Origin: CAVPEW01 sp963703565
GTDB lineage: Bacteria; Actinomycetota; Acidimicrobiia; Acidimicrobiales; VFJN01
DNA length: 64,000 nt
Assembly (NCBI GenBank): GCA_963703565.1
Contig: CAVPEW010000043.1
Span: 8,246 to 72,245, forward strand
Direction: 5' to 3'
Translations under genes and position numbers: made by a program
Notes under the pieces: generated by a model
Seen by the model: the letters and a program-made list of their open reading frames with translations, nothing else
The model's database searches: none
Told to the model about the DNA's origin: nothing
In this document: one piece after another, positions 52,500 to 61,421 of the stretch
How the letters are laid out: the number at the start of each line of letters is the position of its first letter
Numbering within the stretch: position 1 is the stretch's first letter

Positions 52500-53714
52500 C
52501 GCGACGGTGCCCAGCCCGCCGACCTCCACGTCGGGCACGACGTCGGCGGCGACGCCGGTGGCCAGAGCCGCCACCCCGAGCGACAGGCGGATCGCGACGT
52601 GGAACACCGTGAAGGCGAGGACCCGATCGGTGCCCTCCAACGCCGACTGCAAGAAGCTGATGCCGCCCACCAGGCCGTAGGCGACGCTGCCACCCAGGGC
52701 GAGGGCCGCCAGGTAGGCCAGCGCCAGGTTCGGCAGGACGCTGATGGCGATGATGCTCAGCCCGGCGATGCGGATCCCGTCGCGCGCCCAGCGCAGCTGC
52801 GGTGAACCGGCTCGCTTCTGGACCACGAGCACGCCCAGGCTGGCCCCGCCGCCGAAGGCGACGATGAGCAGCCCGAACGCCGCATGGCTCGCATGGAGCA
52901 CGTCCTGCACCAGCACGATGCCCACCGAGAACAGCGCACCGAGCCCGAGGGACGCCCCTGCCGCGGCGGGGAGCACCATGCGGACGATGCCGATGTCCAG
53001 CGCGTCGCGCAGGCGCATCTGAGGCACCTCCTCGGGCGCGGGTCGTCTGCTGGGCAGGCTCGTGATCCGGGAGACGAGGGCGAAGGAGATCAAGAACGTG
53101 GCGCCGTCGACCCAGAACACCAGCGAGTAGCTGTCTCGGAGCGGGATCCAGTCCCCGCCGAAGGCCGTCACCGCGGAGAACGCGGCGGCGCCGAGCGGGA
53201 TCGTGGCGTAGGAGGACCCGAGGATCAGCCCGTTGGCCACCGGGAGGTGGCCTTGCCGCACGATCTGGGGCACCGATGCGTCGCGAGCGGGCAGGAACAC
53301 CAGGCTGGCCACCTCGAGCGCGAACGCCCAGGCGTAGAGCCACCCGAGCGCGCCGACGAAGGGGATGGCCACCACCGCGCCAGCGCGCAGCAGGTCCATG
53401 GCCAGCATCGTGCGGCGGGCCGCCCAGCGCGAGGTGACCCTCGCCGCGATGGGACCGGCCACGATGCCGGGCAGTAGCCGCACGGCCAGGACCCCGGCGA
53501 CGGCGGTGGGTGAACCAGTCAGGTCGAGCGCCAGGGCCATGAACGCAGTGGTAGCCATCCAGTCCCCGAGGCCCGACACGGCCTGGCCGGCCAAGAGCTT
53601 GGTGTAGTCGTTGCGCCCCAACAGCGCGGATCCCGTCCCGGCCGCCGGCTCAGCCACGTCGGGGGCGGTGGTGATCGGTCGCTGATCCGGACCTGGCGTC
53701 GAGCGAGGACTCAC
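52380..53714 (-). CDS. MFS transporter, 12-helix exporter-like
   Basis: 444-residue major-facilitator protein of the EntS/MFS_3-like group. Sequence: NDYTKLLAGQAVSGLGDWMATTAFMALALDLTGSP at helix 1, GPIAARVTSRWAARRTMLAMDLLRA as loop 2-3, then alternating hydrophobic helices up to residue ~430. Start GTG 53714 lies 4 bases from the preceding gene's stop; a 30-residue polar N-terminus precedes helix 1. The 3' end overlaps the PlsY-like gene. Substrate unknown. Confidence 0.86.
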   Translation of the reverse strand: MSPRSTPGPDQRPITTAPDVAEPAAGTGSALLGRNDYTKLLAGQAVSGLGDWMATTAFMALALDLTGSPTAVAGVLAVRLLPGIVAGPIAARVTSRWAARRTMLAMDLLRAGAVVAIPFVGALGWLYAWAFALEVASLVFLPARDASVPQIVRQGHLPVANGLILGSSYATIPLGAAAFSAVTAFGGDWIPLRDSYSLVFWVDGATFLISFALVSRITSLPSRRPAPEEVPQMRLRDALDIGIVRMVLPAAAGASLGLGALFSVGIVLVQDVLHASHAAFGLLIVAFGGGASLGVLVVQKRAGSPQLRWARDGIRIAGLSIIAISVLPNLALAYLAALALGGSVAYGLVGGISFLQSALEGTDRVLAFTVFHVAIRLSLGVAALATGVAADVVPDVEVGGLGTVASARLVLAGAGAVVVVATASIGTDAPAPVGGDGTSRKPLQ

Positions 53715-53718
53715 CCGA

Positions 53719-54537
53719 TCAGCGTCGCGGCTCGGTGGAGGTGAGCTCCAGCACGTAGCGCTCCTGGTATGTGACCCTGCCGACGATGCTGTCCGACACC
53801 GTGCGCTGGTGGCGCTGCTCCCGGGCGACGAGCCCGCCAGGCAGCAGCCAGCGCTCCGTGGTCTGCTCGCCCTCGGTGGCGCCGGTGAAGGTGCCGACGA
53901 GGTTGACGTGGACCGCCTGGAGCGTCTCACCGGCGACGGTCACGGGCTCGACGCCGAGGACCGTCCCCGTGAACCGGATCGTGGTCGCGCCGCTCTTGGA
54001 GCTCCCGCCGCTCGAGCAGGTGGCCACGAACCGGGTCTCCGCGTGCGCCGGGAGCTCCATCGCACCCTGGTCGCAGGTGTAGGTGCGCTCGTCGCCCTGG
54101 CCGAAGAACTCCCGGAAGGTCCGCACCTCCCTGAGGCCGAGGCCGTCGGCGGTCGGACACACCGTGCGCTGCTCCCACCGCTGTTGGACCGCCACCCACC
54201 GCAGGTGAGCTCCGCAACCGGCGAGCGTCACGGTCAGCGTCGTGCGCTCGGGATAGTGGTGGGTCGCGCCGGTGAGGGCGTCCACCTCCGCCTGGCCCGA
54301 TGTGGCGTAGACGTACACGCCGGGCTCGGGCAGCTCGGCGATGCTGGCCCTCGCGGCATCGCTGACCGCCGACGCGTCCTCGGCCTCGCGAAAGGCGTCG
54401 ACGGCGTCGGGCACGGACAGCTCGCTGGTGTCGTTGCGCAGCACGATCGCCGCGACGGCGGCCGCGGCGACGAGCAGGACCGCGAGCGTGCCGGCCACCC
54501 ACCATGGCCACCGCCGGGTCGCAGATCGGACGCTCAC
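53719..54537 (-). CDS. Membrane-anchored protein of unknown function
   Basis: 272-residue protein with a short basic N-terminus and one membrane helix (WPWWVAGTLAVLLVAAAAVAAIVL, residues ~10-33). It is followed by an extracytoplasmic region rich in beta-type sequence, with cysteines at about 108, 126, 157 and 174 that could form disulfides. I do not recognise a named family. It lies between an alpha/beta hydrolase (GTGA overlap at its start) and the MFS gene, suggesting an envelope role within this operon. Confidence 0.78.
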   Translation of the reverse strand: MSVRSATRRWPWWVAGTLAVLLVAAAAVAAIVLRNDTSELSVPDAVDAFREAEDASAVSDAARASIAELPEPGVYVYATSGQAEVDALTGATHHYPERTTLTVTLAGCGAHLRWVAVQQRWEQRTVCPTADGLGLREVRTFREFFGQGDERTYTCDQGAMELPAHAETRFVATCSSGGSSKSGATTIRFTGTVLGVEPVTVAGETLQAVHVNLVGTFTGATEGEQTTERWLLPGGLVAREQRHQRTVSDSIVGRVTYQERYVLELTSTEPRR

Positions 54538-55352
54538 ACGGGCGTGGTCGCCGCTGCGAGCGTCCAGCGCACGGCGGCGGAGATCGGGGCGCGGGCCTCA
54601 GGGGCGAAGGCATGGCCCATGCGATCGACGAGCACCAGTTGGCGGGGCTCGCGCGCCGCCGCGTACAGCAGGTGCGCTGCCCTCGGGCGCATGATGCGAT
54701 CGAGCATGCCGTGCAGCACCGTCACCGGCACCTTGAGCCGCGCTGCCAGCACATCGGGCGGCTCTGGCGCGCTCCAGCGTGGGGAGACCCGGACCGCGAC
54801 GCGACGGGCGAGGAACCAACGGCCCGGCCGGGTGCGGACCAGCACGGCGTTGAGCACGCCGATCACCGTGAGCGGCAGCCGCCACTGGGCCGGGGAGCTC
54901 ACCGCCACGAGCCCGCGGATGGCGCCGTCGGAGCCATCCGCGGCCGCGTACCGGAGCGCGGCGATGGCGCCCATCGACGCGCCGACCACGACCACCTGGG
55001 GGTGCAGCAGTTGGGCCAGCGCCACGGCGGCGGCCACGTCGTAGCGCTCGTCGTCGCCCATCGTGCACCAGCCCTCCGAGGCGCCGTGGCCCCGCCCGTC
55101 GTAGGTCACCACCGCGAACCCCTCGCTGGCGAGGGCGTCGGCCTGGGCGACGACCTGGGGATGGCTCCCGGTGGCGGTGAAGCCGTGCACGAGCACCACG
55201 GCGCCCATCGGTGCGCCCGCCGGCTGACGCACGAACGCCGAGAGACGGAGCCGGTCGGCGGTGTGGAGAGCCTCGTGGCGCCACCCCGGGCCCAGCTCAG
55301 GGGCGGCGTCGAGCGGCGAGGGAGTAGGCGACGTTTCGTTCTGCGGTGTCAT
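54534..55352 (-). CDS. Alpha/beta hydrolase (serine hydrolase)
   Basis: 272-residue alpha/beta hydrolase. Oxyanion segment VVLVHGFTATGSHPQ, then YDGRGHGASEG, nucleophile elbow VVVGASMGAIAALRYAA, acid in VLHGMLDRIM, and histidine in VDRMGHAFAP. ATG 55352 overlaps the FakA-like gene's 3' end by 56 bases; no later start fits the fold well. It resembles lysophospholipase or monoacylglycerol-lipase-like hydrolases, which would suit the lipid-related neighbours, but the substrate is not certain. Confidence 0.87.
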   Translation of the reverse strand: MTPQNETSPTPSPLDAAPELGPGWRHEALHTADRLRLSAFVRQPAGAPMGAVVLVHGFTATGSHPQVVAQADALASEGFAVVTYDGRGHGASEGWCTMGDDERYDVAAAVALAQLLHPQVVVVGASMGAIAALRYAAADGSDGAIRGLVAVSSPAQWRLPLTVIGVLNAVLVRTRPGRWFLARRVAVRVSPRWSAPEPPDVLAARLKVPVTVLHGMLDRIMRPRAAHLLYAAAREPRQLVLVDRMGHAFAPEARAPISAAVRWTLAAATTPV

Positions 55353-56940
55353 GGGCCTCTACGACGACGGAGGGGAACAGGCTCTCGACATGGTCGCGCA
55401 GCATCTCGACACCGCGCCTGTCGCCCAACGATCCGCGCAGCACGGTGACCCCCTCGAGGAGGTCGCCGGTCCCCCCGTCGATCGCCTCCACGAGCTCGTC
55501 GAGCGCGAGGATCGCGGCGTCCAACGCGTCGCCCACGGCCAGGGAGAAGCGCGGGCGGTGACCTCGCACCAGCCAGTCGCCGGGTACGACGTGATGGCCG
55601 TCGACCGACGAGGGCCGCACCACCGGGAGCACCTCCGCCCAGTAGACGCGGCTGATGGCCTCGCCCATGCGCTCCGCCACCTCCCCGGCCCGGCCCCGGG
55701 CATCGAACGAGCGCATCGCCACGAGGCCTTCCACCATCGAAGCGGCGGGGGCCACCACCGCCGGGCGGCGGGCCTCTATCGCCGCCCGGCGCGCCACGTC
55801 GATCGTCGGGCCGTCGTCGGGCAGCACGACGACCTCGTCGGCGCCGGTCCGATCGATCGCGTCGATGATCGCCGCGCCCGAAGGTCGTGCGCCGCGACCG
55901 CCGGCGACGATCACGCTCGCGCCCAGCACCTCGAAGAGGTGAGCGAGCTCTTCGGTGGCGGCCACCGCGACCACCGCAGTGGTCACGGTGGCCGCCTGGC
56001 GACGCGAGGACCGCCGGGCTGCCACCTGGCCGTGCATATCGGTGATCTCGACGTCGCGGACCGTGCCGAGGTCCTCGGCGAGGGCCCGCGCCGCCTCGGG
56101 GTCGTCGGTGTGCAGGTGCGCGCGCCACTGGCGCGAGTCGCCGACCACGACCATCGAATCGCCCGCCCTCGCCCAGCGCCGGCGAAGCTCCTCGACCGCG
56201 GCGGGCTCGGCGTCGAGGTCCACCACCAGCTCGTAGCGCGGTCCGGCGACGTCCTGTTGGTGCCGCTGCGAGCCCACGGCGGCGTCGACCGGTGCCGGCG
56301 ACCGGGGGGGCGGCGGCACCCGATCGGGCAGCTCCCCACCCAGGGCAGCCACCAGCGCATCGAGCCACAGCGCGTAGCCCGCCCCACCGGCATCGACCAC
56401 ACCGGCTTCGCGGAGCGCCGGCAGCAGCGTCGGCGTGCGAGCAAGCGACAGCCACGCCTCGTCGGCCGCGGCCCGAGCGACGTCCAGCTCGCTGCCACCC
56501 GCCACAGCACGTTCGGTGGCGGCACGCGCCGCGTCTTCGGCGACGGTGAGGACGGTGCCCTCGACCGGGTCGGAGACGGCCCCGCGTGCCAGGCGCGACG
56601 CCTGCGCGAGCGCGGCCGCGACACCCTCACCGTGCCGCATGCGCGCGAGCGCGCCGGTGAACCCGCGCAGAGCCTCGGCCAGGATGATGCCCGAGTTGCC
56701 CCGAGCCGCACGGATCGCCGCCGTGCCGAGCCTGGACGCCAGCGCATCGAGGTCGCCATCGCTCGAGGCCAGATCCAGCGCGGAGTCGATCTCGCCGACC
56801 GTGCTCAACAGGTTCGATCCGGTGTCCCCGTCGGGCACGGGAAACACGTTCATCTCGTCGAGGCGCTCACGATGCGTAGCGAGCAGCGCGCGGTACCTCG
56901 AGAGCGCGGCCGCGACGACCTCGCCGGAGATCGCGGTCAT
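55297..56940 (-). CDS. fakA: DAK2-domain fatty acid kinase-like protein (FakA)
   Basis: 547-residue two-part protein. The N-terminal DAK2/DhaL kinase domain (~5-200): LDEMNVFPVPDGDTGSNLLSTV with the Mg-ATP-binding aspartates, AARGNSGIILAEALRGF, SDPVEGTVLTVAEDAA, VVDAGGAGYALWLDAL. The rest is the FakA middle and C-terminal domains (YELVVDLDAEPAAVEELRRRW, GDSMVVVGDSRQWRAHLHTDDP, and a C-terminal DegV-like fold). FakA phosphorylates fatty acids bound to a DegV/FakB protein. ATG 56940 overlaps the degV-like gene stop (ATGA). Membrane-associated cytosolic complex expected. Confidence 0.92.
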   Translation of the reverse strand: MTAISGEVVAAALSRYRALLATHRERLDEMNVFPVPDGDTGSNLLSTVGEIDSALDLASSDGDLDALASRLGTAAIRAARGNSGIILAEALRGFTGALARMRHGEGVAAALAQASRLARGAVSDPVEGTVLTVAEDAARAATERAVAGGSELDVARAAADEAWLSLARTPTLLPALREAGVVDAGGAGYALWLDALVAALGGELPDRVPPPPRSPAPVDAAVGSQRHQQDVAGPRYELVVDLDAEPAAVEELRRRWARAGDSMVVVGDSRQWRAHLHTDDPEAARALAEDLGTVRDVEITDMHGQVAARRSSRRQAATVTTAVVAVAATEELAHLFEVLGASVIVAGGRGARPSGAAIIDAIDRTGADEVVVLPDDGPTIDVARRAAIEARRPAVVAPAASMVEGLVAMRSFDARGRAGEVAERMGEAISRVYWAEVLPVVRPSSVDGHHVVPGDWLVRGHRPRFSLAVGDALDAAILALDELVEAIDGGTGDLLEGVTVLRGSLGDRRGVEMLRDHVESLFPSVVVEAHDTAERNVAYSLAARRRP

Positions 56941-57821
56941 CGCTCCATGGGCGGGAGCGCGGCCCACTTGGGGAACGCGCCGTAGGCGACCCCCACGACA
57001 CCAGGACCGGTGTGCGCACCCATCACCGGGGTGAACGGCACCACGTCGACCGGCCGGCACGGGCCCAGGCCATCGAGGCGGGCTGCCAGGGTGGCGGCGT
57101 CCTCGGCGGCGTTGGCGTGGGTCACGATGATCTCGAGCGTTGCCGCTCCCTCAGCGGCACGCCGGACCAGCTCCACCATCCGGTCGAACCCGGCGTCGAT
57201 GCTGCGCACGACGCCGCTTCCGACGACCTCCCCGCCGCGCAGGCACACCAACGGCTTGATGCCCAGCCGGTCCCCGGCGAAGCCTCGCAGGCGCCCCACT
57301 CGGCCGCCTCTGCGCAGGTAGGTCAACGTGGGGATCACCGCGTACAGCGCCACATGGTCTCTGATCTGCTCGACGGCCGCGGCTGCCTCGGCCGCTGGCG
57401 TCCCCGCAGCGACCAGCTCCGCGCAGTAGCGCACGACGATGCCCTGCGCCGCCGCCGCGGTGCGCGTGTCCACCACGTGCACCGGTACCTCGAGCTGCGC
57501 CGTGCCCGCGACAGCCGCCTCGCGCGCCGCCGACAAGCTGGCCGACAGCGTGAGCACGACGAGCTCCTCGGCACCGGCGGCGACAGCGCGCCGGCACGCC
57601 TGCGCGTACGCATCGGGCGACGGTGCCGACGTGGTCGGCACGACCTCGTCGGCGACCATGCGCCGGTAGAAGTCCTCGACGGACAGGTCAGCGCCGTCGA
57701 GGTACTCATCCGCGCCGAAGCGGACCGGCAGGGGCACCACCTCGATGCCGAGGCGGCGCACGTCGGCCGCGGGAACCGTCGCCACGCTCTCGGTCACGAT
57801 CCCCACCGGCGAGGAGCCCAT
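56937..57821 (-). CDS. DegV/FakB fatty-acid-binding protein
   Basis: 294-residue DegV-family protein: VGIVTESVATVPAADVRRLGIEVVPLPVRFG, TTSAPSPDAYAQACRRAVAAGAEELVVLTLSASLSAAREAA (the fatty-acid carboxylate-binding Ser/Thr loops TSAPSP and LSASLS), VHVVDTRTAAAAQGIV, LRRGGRVGRLRGFAGDRLGIKPLVCLRGGEV. In the family it holds the fatty acid for FakA. ATG 57821 is preferred over an upstream in-frame ATG. Overlap with the kinase gene supports a FakAB pair. Confidence 0.92.
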   Translation of the reverse strand: MGSSPVGIVTESVATVPAADVRRLGIEVVPLPVRFGADEYLDGADLSVEDFYRRMVADEVVPTTSAPSPDAYAQACRRAVAAGAEELVVLTLSASLSAAREAAVAGTAQLEVPVHVVDTRTAAAAQGIVVRYCAELVAAGTPAAEAAAAVEQIRDHVALYAVIPTLTYLRRGGRVGRLRGFAGDRLGIKPLVCLRGGEVVGSGVVRSIDAGFDRMVELVRRAAEGAATLEIIVTHANAAEDAATLAARLDGLGPCRPVDVVPFTPVMGAHTGPGVVGVAYGAFPKWAALPPMER

Positions 57822-57894
57822 GGAGCTCACCGTAGCCCTGACCCTTCTGCGCCCAGCAGCTGGTGGTGGAGCCCACTGCCGGGCCACCGCGGGG

Positions 57895-58473
57895 TCACCG
57901 TCGCGCCAGGGCCTGGGCGAGCGCGGCGACCACGTGACCCACCGGAGGTTGCGCGACCCTTCGGAGGGCTTCGAGGGTGCAGAAGGCGTCCGTGCCGTCG
58001 GCCCGGCCCTGCAGGGTCACGACCAGGCTGCAGGGCCCCTCTCCGGCCACGGGCACCATCGCTTCGAAGATGCTGCAGGATCGGTCCAGGTAGGTCACCT
58101 CGCCGAGGGTGTGGGTGGCCTCGACCAGCAGTGCGAGGGCCTCGTCGGCGGGGCAGTCGAGGTGGATCGTGTCGCCATCGAGCACCGTCACCGCCGGTCC
58201 GGCTGTCGGCCCACCCGCCGGCACGGTCGGCACACCTGTCGACCGTGCAGTCGGCTCGGCAGGCGCCTCTACCGTCGGCTCGGCAGGCACCTCGTGGCGG
58301 GCGCGGCCCAGCCTCGCGTAGGCGGCGTTGGCCCTTGCCGCCGCAGTGGTCGACGCGGCGCCGGCCACGTCGGGGTGCGACCGGCGCATCTGCTCCCGGT
58401 AGGCCCGTTGCACGGCGGGCCAGTCGTCGTGGGGACCGACCCCGAGCACGTCGCGGGCCTCGTCGAGATCCAA
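57895..58473 (-). CDS. J-domain (DnaJ-like) protein
   Basis: 192-residue protein. The N-terminal J domain (~1-60) has DEARDVLGVGPHDDWPAVQRAYREQMRRSHPDVAG with the HPD motif. A Pro/Thr/Ala-rich linker with short repeats (AEPT, ~65-95) leads to a C-terminal domain of unknown type (~95-192). TTG 58473 is used as start; no better codon is visible. The J domain would stimulate a DnaK-type ATPase. A mirrored copy begins at 63531, and the gene lies at the outer end of the inverted repeat. Confidence 0.82.
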   Translation of the reverse strand: MDLDEARDVLGVGPHDDWPAVQRAYREQMRRSHPDVAGAASTTAAARANAAYARLGRARHEVPAEPTVEAPAEPTARSTGVPTVPAGGPTAGPAVTVLDGDTIHLDCPADEALALLVEATHTLGEVTYLDRSCSIFEAMVPVAGEGPCSLVVTLQGRADGTDAFCTLEALRRVAQPPVGHVVAALAQALARR

Positions 58474-58488
58474 GACCGGCGACCGTGC

Positions 58489-59832
58489 TCAGCGTTCCGG
58501 GGCCAGGAAGGCGGCCATGAGCGCTCGGTACCCCTCGGCGTCGGCCGAGCCGGCGAGCTCTCGCGCCGAGTGCATCGCCAGCTGCGCCATCCCCACGTCG
58601 GCGGTCGGGATCCCCAGGCGCAGGCGGCCGCGGTGATCGGACCGATGGTGGACCCGCAGGGCAGGTCACCTCGGTGGGCGTAGCGCTGCAGTGTCACGCC
58701 CGCCGCCTCCGCGGCGAGGACCACAGGGGCGATCGACGCGGCGTCGCTGGCGTAGCGCACGTTGGCGTTGACCTTGAGCACGGGTCCCGAGCCGAGCAGC
58801 ACCGGGTGCCCCGGCTCATGGCGCTCGGCGTGGTTGGGGTGCACGGCGTGGGCCATGTCGGCCGACATGCACGCCGACGCCGCCCGGGCGCGGTGGGCGT
58901 CGTCTCGGCTGGCCCCCAGGGCGATGCCAAGGCGCTCGACCACGTCGTTGAGCAGTGTCGACGCCGCCCCACGCTCGGATCCCGAACCGACCTCCTCGTG
59001 GTCGAAGAGGGCCACGACGGCGATCGGGGCGCCGGCGCCGCTGCCGGGCTCGGGTTCGGCTGCCACGGCGCGCAGGGCCCCCAGGGCCGCCCAGCACGAG
59101 GCGAGGTTGTCCAGGCGGGGGGCGCAGATCAGCTCCTGGTCGGCGCCCGCGATGCGCCCGGGCGACAGGTCGTGGACCATCAGGTCCCAGCCCGAACACG
59201 TCGCCGGGCGCAACGCCGGCCCGGTCGGCGACGCGGGCCAGCACGGTGCCCTCGAGGGGCTCGCCCACCCCCCACAGCGCGGCCAGGCCACGCTGGGCGT
59301 CGACGGTCAGGCCCCGCTCGTTGACGTCGCGGTCGAGGTGTATGGCGAGTTGCGGCAGCACCACGAGGGGCTCGTCAACGCGCACCAGGACCTCGGCGAC
59401 GCCGCCCGGACGGGCGGGGTCCCGCACGCTCAGTCTCCCGGAGAGGCCCAGCTCGCGGTCGAGCCACGACGCTCGCAGCACCCCGCCGTAGGCCTCCAGG
59501 GCCACCTGGCGGCAGCCGGCCCGGCCGGTGTCAGGACGGGGCTTGACGCGTAGGTTCGGGCTGTCGGTGTGTGCCCCGACGATGCGCATGGGCGTGGTCG
59601 CTGCGGCGTCCGGGCCAGCGGACCACGCCACCAGCGAACCGCCGCGGCGCACGAAGCCCTGCCCGGGTGGACCCGGCCACGCGGCGGTCTCGTCGTGAGC
59701 CGAGAACCCTGCATCCTCGAGGAGGCGGGCGGCGCCGGCCACGGCGTGGAACGGCGACGGGCAGGCGTCGACGAACGACAGCAGGTCGCGCGCCGCGCCC
59801 AGGCGGTCGTCGAGGGGATCGGCGGGGGGCAC
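58489..59832 (-). pseudogene. M18-family aminopeptidase, left-arm copy with frameshifts
   Basis: Left-arm version of the aminopeptidase that is intact at 62178-63515. Start GTG 59832 and the first ~210 codons read normally (AGFSAHDETAAWPG, HTDSPNLRVKP). An extra base near 59194 shifts the frame just before GWDLMVHD. A 5-base insertion near 58621-58625 shifts it back near ITAARLG. The net six extra bases restore the end. Since the other arm reads through cleanly, these look like errors in one of two copies of the same sequence rather than true decay. Confidence 0.8.
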
Positions 59833-59892
59833 GCCCCTACTGTGCCCGCTGGCGGCTCGCCCGGGGTGCTTCGCCGCGGTCAGGATGACCCG

Positions 59893-60597
59893 ATGTCCGC
59901 ACCGCCGTTGCGTCCCGGCGAGGTGCTCCCGGTGGTGATCGTGCACTGGAACCGCCCCGAGCGCTGCCTGGCAACCGTGGCCACCTTCCTCGCCCAACCG
60001 GTGCCGGTGCGCCCGGTGGTGGTCGACAACGGGTCCGATCCGGCCGCGCTGCGAGCGCGTCCGGGCCGGCCTCCCCGAAGGCGTGGAGGTGGTCGTCACC
60101 GGCGCCAACCTCGGCTTCGGCCCCGGAGCCAACGCCGGGTTCCGCCACGTGCTGGCCAGCGATCCGACCTGCGACTGGGTCGGCCTCGCCCCCCACGACG
60201 CGCAGCCCCACCGCGACTGCCTGACGCGGATGCTGCAGGCCGCCAACAGCCGGCCCCGCTCGGGCCTGGTCTCGGCGGACTTCGGCGACGGCGCCACGCC
60301 GGTGGTGCACCCCTTCCTCGGCGGGATCCTCGAACCGGCCAGGGTCAGCGAGGGCTGGGAGCCCGCCGGGCACCCTCACGGGACCTTGATGCTGGCCCGG
60401 CGCGCCCTGCTCGAGCAGGTCGGCCTGTTCGACGAGCGGTACTTCGCGTACTGCGAGGAGGCCGACCTGGCGCTGCGCGCGCCGCCCGGTTCGGGTGGGA
60501 GACCGGCCTGGTGCGGGGCGCGATCGTGGTCAACCCCGACCTGGGCACCAAGGTCGCCGCGATCGACTACCTCCAGCTGCGCAACCGAGACCTTGCC
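59893..60597 (+). pseudogene. GT2 family glycosyltransferase, left-arm copy, frameshifted and truncated
   Basis: Glycosyltransferase-2 (rhamnosyltransferase-like) fragment: LPVVIVHWNRPERCLATVATF, VVVDNGSDPAALR, then a frame break near 60054; next frame gives VVVTGANLGFGPGANAGFRHVLASDPTCDWVGL, GTLMLARRALLEQVGLFDERYF and CEEADLALRA, followed by a second 2-base break near 60479. The last recognisable residues are VNPDLGTKVAAIDYLQLRN, after which sequence turns into the unrelated, lower-GC insert. Such enzymes normally continue further, so the 3' end is lost. ATG start 59893. Confidence 0.75.
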
Positions 60598-60736
60598 ATA
60601 CCCAGCAACCATCAGCCGAAATTGAATAGTATACGCCCGATTGGTAGTTTGCGACGACAAGCTCTCCGTCGAAAATCTCGCTGGTGACTTCTGGAATGAC
60701 GGTTGTATATCTACCTGTACCGATCAACGAATTCAT
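60592..60736 (-). pseudogene. PqqD-like protein fragment, left arm
   Basis: N-terminal ~48 codons of a PqqD-family (RiPP recognition element-like) protein from ATG 60736. It has a beta-rich start (LIGTGRYTTVIPEVTSEIFDG), then ELVVANYQSGVYYSISADG and a tryptophan-containing WVWQGL, closely following the PqqD pattern of VxNxxTGxYYxL. It runs straight into the antisense of the glycosyltransferase around 60,592, so the C-terminal half is missing. A GGGAAAG site precedes the start. Base composition is far less GC-rich than the neighbouring genes. Confidence 0.6.
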
Positions 60737-60995
60737 GCAACTTTCCCAACGACAACATCAGGCAAACTGTGGAAGCCGATTGCCCGACATTCCCGCGCCA
60801 GTCGCACCTTGAAGAGTTTTCTGAATTCCATGATAGAATATTTGCTTGTCCCTTCACAATCCCGTTCTGGCGCGAGATTGCAGCGCGTCATGACGCAATC
60901 GATGCGTTTTCGAGCGCGTAGTCCCGCAGAAGTCAAGCGGTCGCATGGTGATGACCGGTGTGACGGCGTCGACGGCGCTTCTCGGCGAAAAAGAG

Positions 60996-61014
60996 CGGCT
61001 TGTATTGCAAGCCG
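60996..61014. repeat. Hairpin at the exact axis of the inverted repeat
   Basis: Perfect 7-base arms (60996-61002 and 61008-61014) around the 5-base spacer tattg. The flanking ~30 bases on each side are only loosely complementary, whereas the arms again pair well from about 60,967 and 61,045 outward. Confidence 0.7.
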
Positions 61015-61181
61015 TTGACCGGCTCGGGGGAACCGGCGGTCGATGCCGTCACACCGGTCATCACCGATGCGACCGCTTGACTTCTGCGGGACTACGCGCT
61101 CGAAAACGCATCGATTGCGTCATGACGCGCTGCAATCTCGCGCCAGAACGGGATTGTGAAGGGACAAGCAAATATTCTATC

Positions 61182-61280
61182 ATGGAATTCAGAAAACTCT
61201 TCAAGGTGCGACTGGCGCGGGAATGTCGGCAAATCGGCTTCCACAGTTTGCCTGATGTTGTCGTTGGGAAAGTTGCATGA
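61182..61280 (+). CDS. Short open frame upstream of the PqqD-like fragment
   Basis: 32 codons from ATG 61182 (MEFRKLFKVRLARECRQIG, one Cys, ending GKVA), overlapping the PqqD-like start by ATGA; mirrored in the left arm on the other strand. The frame stays open upstream, so this may be the 3' end of a longer gene. A coupled tiny frame before an RRE-like gene resembles RiPP precursor layouts, but no motif supports this. Unrecognised. Confidence 0.3.
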   Translation: MEFRKLFKVRLARECRQIGFHSLPDVVVGKVA

Positions 61281-61421
61281 ATTCGTTGATCGGTACAGGT
61301 AGATATACAACCGTCATTCCAGAAGTCACCAGCGAGATTTTCGACGGAGAGCTTGTCGTCGCAAACTACCAATCGGCCCTATTGTATTCGATTCGGCTTG
61401 GTGGTGGCTGCTGGGTATTCG
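61277..61421 (+). pseudogene. PqqD-like protein fragment, right arm
   Basis: Mirror copy of the PqqD-like fragment, ATG 61277. The first 33 residues are identical to the left copy; from residue 34 the two diverge strongly (ALLYSIRLGG against GVYYSISADG). The left version fits the family better. It ends by merging into the antisense of the right-arm glycosyltransferase near 61,420. Confidence 0.55.

Larger units (their letters stand above)
60598..61420. other. Lower-GC palindromic core between the two arms
   Basis: About 820 bases without a full-length gene, made of a ~400-base lower-GC segment and its mirror image. It holds the two PqqD-like fragments and short overlapping frames but no recognised transposase, integrase or RNA. 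Codon and base usage differ sharply from the rest of the window, and both outer junctions cut the glycosyltransferase gene. Confidence 0.7.

Noticed and set aside
60703..60921. 72-codon frame antisense to the PqqD-like fragment, and its mirror at 61092-61310
   Set aside because: No recognised family; it lies on the opposite strand of better-supported frames and probably is a shadow.
60968..61044. Sequencing adapter at the palindrome centre
   Set aside because: The central bases do not resemble the hairpin adapter sequence I know, and are themselves loosely palindromic.
60900..61100. Covalently closed hairpin telomere of a linear replicon
   Set aside because: The axis region pairs imperfectly, arms carry private indels, and the insert is compositionally foreign; an assembly or amplification artefact explains this better, though it is not formally excluded.
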